DNA from: Tethya wilhelma
Taxonomy: Eukaryota; Porifera; Demospongiae; Tethyida; Tethyidae
DNA: 64,000 nucleotides
Direction of reading: 5' to 3'
Assembly: GCA_964030475.1 (NCBI GenBank)
Contig: CAXIPT010000007.1
Coordinates: forward strand, 3,376,657 to 3,440,656
Shown here: positions 21,906 through 33,784 of the stretch, one piece after another
How positions within the stretch are numbered: position 1 is the first letter of the stretch
Layout: every line of letters begins with the position of its first letter
Position numbers and translations under genes: made by a program
Notes under the pieces: generated by a model
Told to the model about the DNA's origin: nothing
The model's input: the letters and a program-made list of their open reading frames with translations, nothing else
The model's database searches: none

Positions 21906-23708
21906 CAGTACGGTAGTACTGGGTACATAGGAATGGCACGGTTGGCCCATTAGCACAATACAAATATTCACACTAATAACTCTGCAAAAAATGAGCGCTT
22001 GGCACTATAAGGCTTCTAAAGCTACTTTTTAGCTCATTCTCTTTCTAATGAACCTAAAAACATGGCCTAAAACTATCGCTAAAGTATTTAACTAAAATAT
22101 GCCAAACCTCCAATTTTCTCCATCTTCTTCTTCTTATTCTTCTATGTTGGCAAGACTTTTCTTAAAGACTGCTCACTTTCAGAAGCTGATTCTTGAACGA
22201 ATTTACTTGGTTTCTTTGTCTTCACGTGCTTTTTGCATAGGTTATTCGTCTCTCTAGCTGAGTCGCTAGATACAAGACGAAAAGCGCCTTCTCCGTATGG
22301 CAGCCATTTATTTCTATACTCATTAATAATTCATCAGCTACTTGGGAAATCAAGTTGACGACCCTTTTCCTGATAGACAAGTGTGCGTTATTTGGAATCC
22401 GAGTGGCTGCTTTACCTGAAGATTTGTACTGAAGTCTCTGTAACCTTTCAGTCTTCTGTTTTTAGGAGATGAATAGACTATTTTCAGGTTTGTTATGTAG
22501 TTGTTATTATAAGAAGATGAGCAAAACAAGTAAATTTTGTTAGATACAGCTCCAGACTCCCGCCAGTGACTCGGCCGGATGCTTCACCGAATATCCATGC
22601 TGATAGTGTACATGTAACTAACATATCCACACAAACTCAAATGTGATTCATAGAATAATGAAAAAATGAGAATAAAACAAGTAAAAAAAACATTGGAAAT
22701 GTATTAAGTCATAGGAATGGCAAATCGTAAAAAGAACGCAAACAAGATGGAATGGCTGTTTGAGTGTGTAAAGAATTATTCCTATGGGCAACATGAGGGA
22801 CTCAAACATGGAAAAAGAGTACTACATGCAGCCCACACAGGAAGAATTCTGCACACACTCAAACAGCCATTCCATCTTGTTTGCGTTCTTTTTACGATTT
22901 GCCATTCCTATGACTTAACGTTACCAGAAATGCTCCATACAACAGTGGACATCAATACAACGCCCACTACAACTAAAAATTTGAATATGCTAATTTTATG
23001 AATATTGATTAGTTTTTCGTAAAAGCGACTTACAAGGATCAGCCTCCACTTCTCTCACTTGAATGGATGAAAGAAAGGGCTACTAAGCAAGAATCAACTG
23101 TGAAACTCATCGCTAGCTAGCGAATAGACTCCATCTGGTATTTTAGCGATTTTGCTGATTCAGCACTTTTGAATTTGTGATGATGTCATTTCTATTTAAA
23201 TATGCAAAAAGTGTAATTTTTACCTATTTTGGCAGCTCATTATAAAAATAGGGACACTTCCCTACGTAATACAGTGGATGTATCCATAAATAGCTATCTT
23301 AGTTCTCTTTAATTCCGAAGTGGGAGGTGGTCCAGCAATTTGCAGTTCTGAAATATTGAAATTTGAAGACAGCTGGTCTGGCAGTTTTGAACAGTTTTGT
23401 ATGGCAGCCTATTGGGAGAGCGTGTCAAAACAAGATCGCCGTTTATAAAAATCAGTACCTCTGGTAGCCGTCAGTTTTCAGTGAGTATAGTTTGTTGTGA
23501 CTATGATTAAAGAATTGAGAGGGTGGGAAGCGTGCTGGCTATTGGTGCTTGCTCAGGAAGAACACGAATAGAAATTTTCAATACATTTTCAATGGAACGT
23601 GACACGGAGCAATTTTTTTAGTATACGGAGAAAAGTTAAGTCCGTGTCCCGTCATTTCTGGTAACGATACATTTCCAATGTTTTTTTTACTTGTATAATA
23701 TTATCTTA
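21906..23708 (+). mobile_element. Full composite element, interrupted
   Basis: Begins TCCCAGTACGGTAGTACTGG at 21906 and ends ...CAATGTTTTTTTTACTTG at 23708, flanked by TAT on both sides. The body carries the TCTTC run and AAAGCGCCTTCTCC. The 3' part is the foldback starting ACAAGTAAAA (22679). Its right foldback arm is split by the insertion at 22919-23666. Confidence 0.8.
22919..23666. mobile_element. Nested insertion with CGTTACCAGAAATG ends, no clear TSD
   Basis: Ends CGTTACCAGAAATG and CATTTCTGGTAACG are perfect 14-bp inverted repeats. The intact arm of the host foldback shows the original site should read GACTTAATACATTT; the flanks here join as GACTTA(A)/ATACATTT, so at most one base is duplicated. 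748 bp, non-coding. Confidence 0.75.
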
Positions 23709-23730
23709 TATCCCTTTTCTTGAATTACAG

Positions 23731-26055
23731 AATTGAATGGTAGTAGTAGATCCTCTACCTCTAAAAACAACTCAAGAGACCAAAATTCATCACCCACCCC
23801 TCCTCCTTTAAGTATGACTTGCACATTGACAATCTACTAGCATGCATATGTCTATTTATATCACATGTACAATCATACATAATTAAACAGAAAAACGTCG
23901 AAGGTTGAATTGGAGGCAAGGGGAGGTGCGTGACATAGACGCCCATCATAGAAACACAGAAACAGGTACTAAGGAGCTTACAACCTTTGTAAAGAAGTTG
24001 ACAAGCATTGACTCCCCTCTAGATACATTGAGATTTCATGAGTTAATTGGAAAGCAAGCAGATAGTGTACAGTTTTTCTCTGAGTTTGTGTGTGCATACA
24101 GTAGACGTGACTACATTTTAGATGTGGTAGAACCTGTATGCACACCATGCATTACTCTTAAGCAGGATCAAGTGGCTCAGATATTGCATGTTCTAAAGAT
24201 AGCTAATATTGTGGGCCACTGGACTGATCATGCTATAGGCAGGCTAATTAAATGTAAAGAGATCAATGATGGAAGATCAGCTAGTTCAGTCATAGCCGAC
24301 CTATGCCAGAAATCAGAGGAGAGAAAAGTAGATGTGTGTAAACTATGGGCTATGGAATGTGGTTGTGAACAATGTACAGATTTTCTTGCTGCTAGAAGAA
24401 ATGCTTGCTGTACAGCTGTTCAGTCTAAGGTATGTATACTTCTGAAAATTCACAAGGGTTTTACTCAGACTGAGCTTATGCAGTGTTATAAATTAGCCAC
24501 CAAAGTTAATTACAATTCTCCCTTATTGTACTCTCCTGTTTCTCGTTCTGAGCTAAGAGTCCTTGTCCAAAACCTAGAAGTGTTTGAATCACAGTTAATG
24601 TACAAGCTGTTTGAAGAAAGTGACTGTACAATACCTACATTACTGTCTGGTACATGTACAGCTTATTACGTTGATGAACAAGTTCCCAAGCAAATAGCAG
24701 TTTTGTATATAGATGGGGATGGTGGTTTTCTTGTCACTGATCACATACCTGGCCTCCTTAAATATAGCCAACACCTTTCTGTTCCTAAGTATGATATCAA
24801 GTTTCCTAATGGTAAATTCATCACCGTAGTTCCTTTCCGTGAAGCATTTCACGATGCAGTAGAGCTTGGCCATGAGTATAGGTTTGAATCAGATACCAGA
24901 GAGGGTTCAACACATCAGGAATATGGATATAGTGCTCTTATTCTTCAGAGGAAACTTGTTGGAAGTGCTATTATTTGCTCTGTAGTAGTACATGGGGTAA
25001 CTGCTGGTGATGCTAATAAGCGGCTTCTAGTAGAAGTAGTGACCACATGTTCTGACAGGTCAATGGCCTCCAATGGTTGGATAGTTGTGAAGGAAGGGTT
25101 CTCATTTGTGACAACTCTAGGTGCCAATCAGGGTTACAAGCAACCCAAGTCATACAGTGGTGCACTATGTAGTGCCATGCAGAATCAACGAGGAATGTGG
25201 AAACTTTGTCACAAGTTAGTTGACAATGAGGACTTCAAGCCTTGGAAGCTGAAATCATCATTGTCTATCATTAATCAGTCAGTTAATAGTGTCATCTATG
25301 ATAATGGTACATGTTACTCATTGTCCATCACTAACACAAGCAATCACCTAAATGAGGCCTCAATCATGGTTTATTTCAGTAGTATTCCAGGTGCTGGTTT
25401 GGGACTCTTTGTTCGTCCACCATTGGGTAAAACTGTACCGTTGGTCATACCTAGTGATAAGATCCTTTGTTTGTACGATGAGCCAAAAAGTGATCAGGAT
25501 TGCAACTCCAGCTCAGATTATTATCTGTGTCGACAGTATGGCAACACTTCATTTCATTATGATCCACAAGAAATTAATGGAAAAAACATTGGCCGATATG
25601 CTAATCAAGGAGGCCTACTGACTGGCCTGAGAGAAATGTGTCTGATGGCTTGTCAACATTCTAGCCTTAAATGGGCTGATATTAATCAGGCTGTGAAGCT
25701 TGAATGTAATGCAACATTTAAATATGTTGACCACAAGCTTTGCATTGTGACACTGAAAGAAATAGTGATTTATCCAGGGTGTATTGCTGTAGAAATCCTT
25801 GTTGACTATAGCATAAGAGACTACTGGATACTAAAATTTGCCAAAGAAGTGGGCTCATTAAAGTCATTTTCAAACGTAAATGAATTACAAAAGGCTGCTC
25901 TTTGGCCGCTCCTATCAGACAATAGTTGTTTAAGCAAAGATGAATGTAGAAGCCTTCTTGGTAATCACCAGATACCACAGCCAATTAAGGAAGGGTTTAA
26001 GAGTCTTCCATGTCCATACCAACTTGATTCATTGAGAAGAAGTAGGCGATCTTAA
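23731..26055 (+). CDS. Protein with divergent SET domain
   Basis: Exon 23731-23811 is Ser/Pro-rich (SSPTPPPL) and joins in phase 1 to the long exon 23891-26055, giving KKRRRLNW at the junction; the long exon is open for more than 700 codons. The true start lies in an unseen upstream exon. The C-terminal 200 residues look like a SET methyltransferase fold, counting from 23905: IPGAGLGLFV (about 494-503), GRYANQGG (563-570) where active enzymes have RFINHS, and EILVDYSIRDYW (about 631) for the GEELxxDYG motif. The NHxC cofactor motif is replaced by NQGG, so activity is doubtful and a binding role is possible. The N-terminal 450 residues show a Cys-rich patch (ECGCEQCTDFLAARRNACC) and no domain I know. 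Start, function and partner are unknown. Confidence 0.75.
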
Positions 26056-27821
26056 TTAGTGAATTACTAGCAGTATGTATAATAAATACGGGCTATACAA
26101 CTATTCACATTTCTCAATAAGGACGTGGTTGTCCACATTAGTATCTTCAGCATAGTTAGTTAGTGAAGAGTTGCACTAAGTGCTCTGCTTAATGTAAGGA
26201 GAAAGTCCCAGCTAACATTGCAAACAACATAATTATTAGCTGGAGCAGAAGATTAATGGTTACTTGCAGCCATAGATCCAGCAGGTTTCATGTAAACATA
26301 CTATTAACTTAGCTGCTTCTCACCCCTTCTGATTTATTTTCTTCACCTGGCTACATTTTTACGTTCTGAGTTAAGTTAACTACACAATAACCATCCTGCA
26401 TGCATTCATACCCCTTTCTCAGATAGTCCACCATTTTTGACCTAATTGTTACCTCTCCACCACATTCTCCACAATACACTCTGAACCTAAATTCTAAATA
26501 TCTCTCTATTGAACTTGAACGTATAATTATCATCTATGTCCAATTTTAATTGTAAAATTAATTCTAATACAATAAATTAGTTGTTTGACTCTCTATATAG
26601 CTCCTTCCATTTTTTTGTTGTTTTGTATTACCTAGTCATCTCCTATTATGATTGATGTGGAGTCACAGGTGAACATTTTCAGCCATAGCGCAAAAGGACC
26701 AAATGTATAGAGGTGGTAGGGTTGGGGGCAGCAATATTGTAACATTTCCATGATATAGTGCTAATCATTACCAAATTGAATCTGTTTGGTACAAGAGCAC
26801 TATATCCAGTAACAAACTTTACTGTTCACATTTATCAGCACTTATTATTAATTTGATGTCATCCAGCTACCTGAAGTATGATAGAGCTGAGTTGAACCAG
26901 TTCTGGGTTGGTGGAAAGACAAGACTGTGAACTTGCATGTGATGTATTTGTTGTCTTGAAATGCATCTTTAACTGCATGAGTGCCTGTGGGAACTAGATA
27001 AACACACAGACATTTTGTAAGAGAGTGTGATTGTCCAACGTGTACACAATACAGCTAGCAAGATTTCCTTTTTCAACATAAACCAAAAGCTAGGGGGTGT
27101 GACTACACATGAGTGTTACTAGCTAGCAGCCACTTAAGCAATTGGTGATACAACATCGTACAAGTATATCATAATATTATAGAAGGAAAGTTTCACAGGA
27201 TGTAACTTTCCCGGATGTCTCTCATCGAACTTGCATAATATCTTTCACAGATCAGCTCTAATACATCTATATAATCATTATACAAAATACATTAATATTT
27301 GGAGAATTTCACAGATGGATCTTGATCTACGAAAATCACCCCATGACACCTTTCCACAATACGGTAGTAACATATGAAAGAATTGGTAAAAACATCACCA
27401 CCATTCTAATCTTCAAGGTGGGATTCGTTAATAACAATTAATATATATTATTGACTCAAGGATGAGCAATTTTTATAGTGAGGGAAAATGCAGTGACTTT
27501 CAATGAAAAGGCAAGCAACCTTTGACCTGCAATTAACCCTGTAACTACATACAGCATTATACACTAAACTCTCAAAAAAATCATCATAATGTTAAAATAG
27601 GAAAAAACTTAACCATAGACTGAACAATAGTTGACAGCGATCACTAAGCCGATGAGTGATCGCTAAGCGAATGCATAGAGTAAGAAAAGAGTTCTGTGCT
27701 AATACTTTTTTCAAAAGTTATTTGATACAATCAGTTGTAACTTAGTTTAAGGTGCATGTGCACTGGTTAATAATAAATCTTCAACTAGGTAATTATTATT
27801 ATTATTGTTTATTGTATTAAA
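26056..27821. other. No gene recognised downstream of the SET gene
   Basis: AT-rich. 27181-27365 resembles the MITE at 8298 (AAAGTTTCACAGG...CCGGATGTCTC). A 60-codon minus-strand frame at 26351-26533 contains YCGECGGEV but has no splice support. Confidence 0.35.
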
Positions 27822-28070
27822 ACAAGTAAAAAAACATTGGAAATGTAATGAGACATAAGAATGGCCAAATCGTTAAAAGAAAGCAAACAAGATGGAATGG
27901 TTATTCCTATGGTCAACATGAGCGACTCAACATGGGAAGAGAGTACTACATGCAGCCCAAGCGGGAAGAATTCTGCACACACTCAAACAGCCATTCCATC
28001 TTTGTCTGCTTTCTTTTTACTATTTGGCCATTCCTGTGTTTCAATACATTTTCCAATGTTTTTTCACTTG
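27822..28070. mobile_element. Solo foldback element
   Basis: Inverted arms run from ACAAGTAAAAAAACATTGG on the left to CCAATGTTTTTTCACTTG on the right, with GGAATGG / CCATTCC and GCAAACAAGATGGAATGG motifs inside. This is the 3' foldback of the composite family without the CCCAGTAC part. Confidence 0.75.
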
Positions 28071-28567
28071 TAGATTACCGCTACATTGCTTTGCGATTGC
28101 AATTCTACTAGTCTCATGGGCCAGCCACTTTCTCACCAGGAAGACAGGATAGTCTGTTGGCTCTGGCATGGTTTCCTTTGCACTCTGGATTGTTGAGTCA
28201 CGGTAGTATTGATGTTAAATAATGTAATTAGCTATCACTGATTAATCAGTAATCACCAATCAGACCATTCCAGCACCAGTAGCAAAAATAGTAGACAGTT
28301 GTTTTTGTTGTTCTACAGAGATAAAAAAGGCCATACGCAGAGAACGAAACTTTACAGGAGTTTCTCATTCCATATCTTACACTCTCTTGTTGTGTTGTAT
28401 ACTGAAAGATTTAAAAAGATGTGGAGAGATTGTTATCACCAAAAGATTCAAACATTTGTAAAGAACATATTAAAGATTTTTCTCCATCCTTTTCAGCTCC
28501 ATCTGAAGCTTATTAAATTTCTCTATATTCCTAAAACACTTCATACATGGCTTTCAATTAATAGCAG

Positions 28568-29331
28568 AGAAGGTTGAATTGAGAAGCAAAAATTACCAGT
28601 CAAGTGTACCAGAAGCTACTAGTTCACCAACAAGGGTCACAGAGGCTTCACCAAGCATTGTTGATAATTATCATTCTATGTCAGTTTCAAGAAAACGTTC
28701 CCATCCTACACCTCCAGAGCCTGCTCATTATAGACTGGCTCCAACACAGAAGGTCATTCAACAAATTCATCCTCCTGATACTCTGTAAGTAAAATAGATC
28801 ATGCAGCCCCCTATGGTCTAGATGTGGTGTAATATGTTGGCCTTGCTTTACTGGTACTTGTGAACAAGAGAAACATGCTAGAGTGTTTCAATTTACACAC
28901 TCTCTCAAGTCTTTACGGTGAAGTGTTAGGAGAAGAAGCAGAGCTTCCATTGCACGCCAAGCAATGAAAGATAGAAAAATTAGAAATAAATTGACTGAAT
29001 TGATGAGAAAGGTTTTCTCCAAGGAATTGTCACAGCTGACATCACAGAAAACCAATTTAATTCTTTGGAATAAATCTCCTGATGCTTTAGAAAGCTTTTC
29101 GTGGACACAAATGAGTGTCAAATTACAAAGGGAGAGGCACCATCTGTTCTCAAATAGTGTGTGCATGTAGAATGTACACATAAAGTCAACAGACAAGGGG
29201 GGCAAAGTGCTCGCCGACTACACAATGAAGATACCTTTTTGTTGGTTTGTGTGCAGCATGTGATCCAACAGATCAACCTTATTCAACGCCTTCTATCCAT
29301 GCTGCTTTTTGGGAGTTATGCACCAAAACAG
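28568..29331 (+). CDS. Unknown three-exon gene fragment
   Basis: Exon a 28568-28784 is Ser/Pro/Thr-rich and ends at a GTAAGT donor (phase 2). Exon b 28930-29156 fits in phase after a TTAG acceptor and is basic and helical (RRSRASIARQAMKDRKIRNK, then LTELMRKVFSKEL). It either stops at 29170 or splices at a weak GTGTGT donor to exon c 29257-29331 (CDPTDQPYSTPSIHAAFWEL), which ends at a GT donor. A composite element follows 40 bases later, so the gene may be cut there. It shares the words AAGGTTGAATTG with the start of the SET-gene exon at 23901. No family recognised; possibly a transposon protein. Confidence 0.4.
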
Positions 29332-29370
29332 GTATTAACTTTATTGATTAGTACACTACTATTGTATCTA

Positions 29371-29720
29371 ATTCCCAGTATGGTAGTACTGGGTACATAG
29401 GAATGGCACGGATGGCCCATTAGCGCAATACAAATATTCACACAAACAACTTTGCAAAAACTGAGCGCTTGGCACTTAAAGGCTTCTAAAGCTACTATTT
29501 AGCTCATTCTCTTTCTAATGAGCCCAAAAAACAAGGCCTAAAACCATCGCCAAAGTAACAAACTAAATTACGCCAAACCTCCAATTTTTTCCATCTTCTT
29601 CTTCTTCTTCATCTATCTTGGAACAACTTTTCTCAAGAACCACTCACTTTCAGAAGCTGATTCTTGAATGAAGCTGAGTGGCTAGATACAAGCCTAAGAC
29701 TAAAAGTGCCGTATGGCAGC
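29371..29720 (+). mobile_element. Composite element, 5' fragment
   Basis: TCCCAGTATGGTAGTACTGG start, body to the AAAAGTGCCGTATGGCAGCC motif, then truncated. The foldback end is absent. Confidence 0.75.
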
Positions 29721-29779
29721 CATTCAGTCTATTTGGTACCATGCACAAGATCAATTCTTGTGAAATCTATGGTGGCCGA

Positions 29780-29905
29780 GAGCGTCTCGGGGCGAACCTG
29801 AGATTCCGAGAGCGAGTCCGAGATTCGAGTCCGAGATTCTGAGATCTAGACCGAGAGCAAGTCCGAGATTCCGAGAGCGAGACCAAGATTCCAAATTTAC
29901 AGGAG
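29780..29905. repeat. Short tandem repeat, GAGAGCGAGTCCGAGATTCC-like
   Basis: A run of about six degenerate 18-22 base units built from GAGAGCGAG/TCCGAGATTC. Local GC and base skew differ from the flanks. It could be translated as an acidic-basic repeat, but no ORF supports this. Confidence 0.6.
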
Positions 29906-29972
29906 CTAGACCGAAATCAAGTCACGTGATCAGTATAGTGCTGTGCCAAATTATCACGTGCCGTGGGCTAAT

Positions 29973-30195
29973 ATGGCAGCTAAACCTGAGTCTGAGCCTG
30001 AATTGAGTATTGAGTGAAAAGAGAATGTAAAATCTGTTTGAACTTTTAATTATAAATTATTGAGAAATACTTTTTGTAAATTTTAATAGGGTAGAGAATT
30101 TATGTGAAGTACGTAGTCTAAGTGACAATGACCTACAGGAGATTGTAAGAGAAAGTGTTCCTCATCTAGAGAATATATCAACTCTGGCGAGATAA
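29973..30195 (+). CDS. Possible tiny two-exon gene (47 aa)
   Basis: ATG at 29973 (AATATGG), exon 1 to 30013, a 76-base GT-AG intron, then exon 2 30090-30195 ending in TAA. The joined product begins MAAKPESEPELSIE and continues LSDNDLQEIVRESVPHLENI, acidic and probably helical. Phase is consistent, but the donor (GTGAAA) is weak and no homologue is recognised. Confidence 0.3.
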
Positions 30196-30229
30196 ACTCC
30201 TATTTTTTAGCCTCGGCACGTGAGTATAA

Positions 30230-30299
30230 CGTGCAGAAGACTACAGTAGTTGTTTTGTGTGTGTGTGCATAGATAATATATACTGATGTGTGTGTGTGC

Positions 30300-30335
<36 letters not shown>

Positions 30336-30540
30336 ATCTGTCTGCATGTTACGGGATAATGTGAAGCATGGCTGCTCTATAGTTCAAACTGAAGGTATTC
30401 ACATTCATGAATCGAAATTATCTTGAAAATGGTTGTGTAGAATTTTGCAAGACACTGTAGTTTCTGAGATCGAGGCTTTGTGCTTCTCTGAACGCTTACC
30501 TTTGAAACCACACCCATCAATCACACTCCACGGATAGTGT
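30230..30540 (+). repeat. GT microsatellite in a distant copy of the 51283 family
   Basis: An uninterrupted GT run at about 30302-30334, preceded by shorter ones, then GTAGTTTCTGAGATCGAGGC and CCACACCCATCAATC, which parallel AGTTCCTGAGATATGAAGC and CCACACCCATAAT of the 51283 copy. Confidence 0.5.
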
Positions 30541-31095
30541 GCATTATCTAGAAATACAGTTAGACTGGATGTGCCTCAGATGACAGAGCTCTCAGCCTCT
30601 GGATGTGATGTGCTTGGCTCAGGTGGCTTAGCTGCTTGCACAGGTAAGTTACTGAATTGATTGTAAGCTAAAATTCTGAGCTTACAAGTTAGTTGTGTTT
30701 ACCAGTGTGCTTCCAGCTAACAGCCAGGTAAGCTAGCTAAGCTGCATGGTCAAGAAGTACTGATAATCATGACTCAGGTAGCCCATAGGCTTGCTCAATA
30801 GCATCTGATAACAGCTGATATAATCATTGCATTGCTCATCTGGTTCATTACTGTGATTTATGCCGTTCATGATCACAAGCTGCAAGTGACAGATCTAGAG
30901 TGTGCCGAGGCTTGTGCACCATTGGTGCCTTTATTTGGATGGTAGAAGAGTGTTATCCAAGACTGATAATAGAATTTATACAATACGCAAGTAAGTACAA
31001 TAGGCAAGTAAGTAAAAAACTAAAATTAATAGCAATTAATTAGCTGTAATTGCATGTAAGAAATTTAAAAATTATAAAATTAATAAGATTACAAA

Positions 31096-32576
31096 CTACT
31101 TAAATCCTGTGTGGTACTTAATTGCTTCCAGGTACTCACTCAATGACATTGAACCAACCCTAAAACGATCAAATATGTTCTGTAGTCTCTTCTCCCTGTC
31201 CATCACTTTCCTCCTCCTTGGCACCTGTAATGCTCCTTTTTCTATCTGGTGCATCTTCATTTTTGTGATGGCCTCTTCATTCTTCATGACTTCAATGAGT
31301 TCAAAAATAATTATTAGGATGTGGTTTTCCTGCAACTTTCATAAGCCGAGAGTGCACCCTTCGACATGATTGTTAGTGACGAGGCCCTGAAAAATCATAA
31401 TAGTTCCACTGCTGCTGCTGGAACTGACCACACATCCATGTACTCTGAAAGTACTTAATGATATTGGATATCTGTGGAGCCTCCTGCTGCACTGCCAACC
31501 AAGCTGGACGGACGAAAGAGAGACGACAGAATGCAATAGCAGCCATCTTCTGTACAAAAGGTTTTAGTAAGTCCCCAGATTTGTACTCTTCAGCAAGACC
31601 AAGTGCCTGAATTTTACACCAGATTGCCTGCATAAAATGGAAGTAACATCAGCGATGTATGGCATTGGGGAAGTTGAGAATGCTGGCTTGAATAAGAGCT
31701 AACTCAAAATCACACATTAATGATGTTGGATCTAGTGTATAGCCAAGGGTAAATGCTATATCTTTGAGAAGAATAAAGGCTTGGTTGTAAATTTGCCGTT
31801 GCTTGTTAGGCAGAAGGGCATTTATCATAGGAAATACTTGTCCATGCTTCATGATGTAAAAAAGTGATGAGCACACTCACCATCAACAAAAAAAGTATCA
31901 GCTTCAGCTAGATGTTGCAAGCTGTTTTCTGTGCCAAAGATGATAATCCTGTCATCACCTCCACTGTCTCCAATAACAAAGTTTTCTCCACTATTTGTCT
32001 GGCACCACTCTGATTCAAGTCTGAATGGGATTGAGGCATTGCAGGTAACCTTTCTCTTCGAGATCTATAGAGGCTGGATTTGAGGGAATAAAAGCTGGGT
32101 AGCTGTGATGCCAAATGTTGATTCCTTTCGGAGAAACAAATTTCCCGTAGTGTTTGGTCATAGATTGTAATGACTGGAGTGGTTTCATCATGAGCTCACT
32201 TGCGCATCTTTGCAATAGCTTTCTCAGCCTCTGTTGGTTCAGGTGGATGGTTGTGTGTATTTCTAGTCACAACACTGGGGCCTTCAGATGTTGCTCTTCC
32301 TTCACATCCACTTTTATTCTGTTTGCAGTCCCAAAATACTTTTCCCTCTTGTCCCTCTCTGATTTTGGTGTATATATATCCCTCGTGTAGAGTCTTTCCT
32401 CCTCTTCTTGTCTCAACAAACTCAGATAGCCAGGAATTGATTTCGTGAGAGTTGATCTCGCGGGAGTTGATTTCACAAGAATTCATCTCGTGGTACCAAA
32501 TCCTAGATACACTACAAGCCTGAAACACAATAGCTATATATAGCGAGCAAAGGAGAGAACTACCAATGATCACCAA
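31096..32576 (-). pseudogene. FLYWCH-type MULE transposase, inactivated
   Basis: Read from 32576 downward. The FLYWCH zinc-finger region reads GYIYTKIREGQEGKVFWDCK, CEGRA and NTHNHPPEP. A linker follows, then the DDE core: FVIGDSGGDDRIIIFG, LAEADTFFVDG with the likely first Asp, SLMCDFELALIQA with the second, and NNHVEG near 31360 in the usual position before the C-terminal part. Mutations: frameshifts near 32200, 32045 and 31880, and a TGA where HRGC would be expected (about 31650). The C-terminal 79 codons (31096-31335) are open. Mutator-like elements with FLYWCH domains are common in invertebrates. No terminal inverted repeats were identified. Confidence 0.8.
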
Positions 32577-33557
32577 AAGAACAAAGTTTGCGTCTCAGTA
32601 GCAAACTCTATACCTTGCAACACTAGCAGACGCAAACCTTGTGGCCCTACACTTGACCCGAGAGCTGGAGAGCTGGTGAATCATCCAATTTTCTAGAAGT
32701 TTTCACTCATGTTTGACTTGTGACGAACAAACAAAGACTCAAGTTAAATTTTCAAGTTTTTGACACAATTTGATAAAAATTGAGTTTTTTGACATCATAG
32801 AGACATTTTTTGACACAGCTACAGTAGCTAAACACTCTCTCGATCACAGATTTTTTCACAATGAATCCAGATTGACGTCACGTTTCTATACAGCACGGTC
32901 GGTTACTAAGGAAGTGACGCATTTTCTAAGCCAGTTAGTGACCACGCCTTCAGTTCTTAGCAATTTAGAAATCCTCAAAATGCTTCTACTAGGTCACTAT
33001 CCTATACTTAAGTACAGAGGAAGCGGGCAATAACTTCCTGTATTGCCCTGGTGTTATTGCCCACTTGCAAAAATTTGTTCGCGCTATTGTCAGCCAATCA
33101 CGCTGCACAAAAATCAATTTTACATGCAAATTTTAACCAATCACAGATAATAGTATAAAGAAAGCTGCATTAAACCACTATCAGTTTCTTTGTGAATGCT
33201 TAGAGAAGGGACACTAGTCAAGTTAGGTCGTTGACACAGAGAAAGCCTTCAGTACGAGCGAGTCAGCTACTAAACGAAAAGCAAACTCCACCCAAGCTAT
33301 ATCTGGTAAACAAAACACTGTCCATTCAGTGCTGTAGCTAGACAAATGGGAGTCAAAATCGTCGAAGGCATTGAAACTTCTTGATAGTGCCAGAAGCCAG
33401 GAGAAAGCGATGAATTTTGTGCTCTTGCTATGGCCACTACTCCTGTAGGCCTCATTTTTTCCGTGGCTAACTGTACTAGTCAGTCACAACATGCTAGCTA
33501 GCTGGCATGTCCTTGTTGATAAGTATATAATAAATCCATTATTGCATTCCTTTAGTC
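32577..33557. other. Spacer; short GGGCAATA inverted repeats
   Basis: No gene seen. GGGCAATAAC (33024-33033) and GTTATTGCCC (about 33044-33053) form a small hairpin related in its ends to the larger one at 33558. A CRE-like TGACGTCA occurs near 32874. Confidence 0.35.
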
Positions 33558-33657
33558 GGGCAATATGGCTAAATATTGGTTCTTGACTTTTGCATTGGCA
33601 CTCCCTTCTGTCAGGACCAACACTCCAGTCTTGAACCAATATTTAGCCATATTGCCC
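33558..33657. repeat. Perfect 25-bp inverted repeat, 50-base loop
   Basis: GGGCAATATGGCTAAATATT and onward (33558-33582) pairs perfectly with 33633-33657. It sits about 130 bases before the hAT remnant and may be a MITE or a strong hairpin. Confidence 0.75.
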
Positions 33658-33784
33658 TCCCAGTCCTGCTTATATTTTGAATATTTTGTAGATTATCTAG
33701 CGTCACTTATTAATTTTGTTCATCACGTTTAATGGATGATGATAAGAAGTAGGGGCTGGCACACAAGGTTCTCCTAAAATTAGA

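Noticed and set aside
22717..23001. 94-codon ORF over the foldback
   Set aside because: Reads through both arms of a foldback element; the peptide is just the repeat translated.
24640..25984. Minus-strand ORFs under the SET gene
   Set aside because: Antisense shadows of a continuous 716-codon frame.
30586..30644. Short open stretch ending at GTAAGT
   Set aside because: A single possible exon with no acceptor or partner exons in phase.
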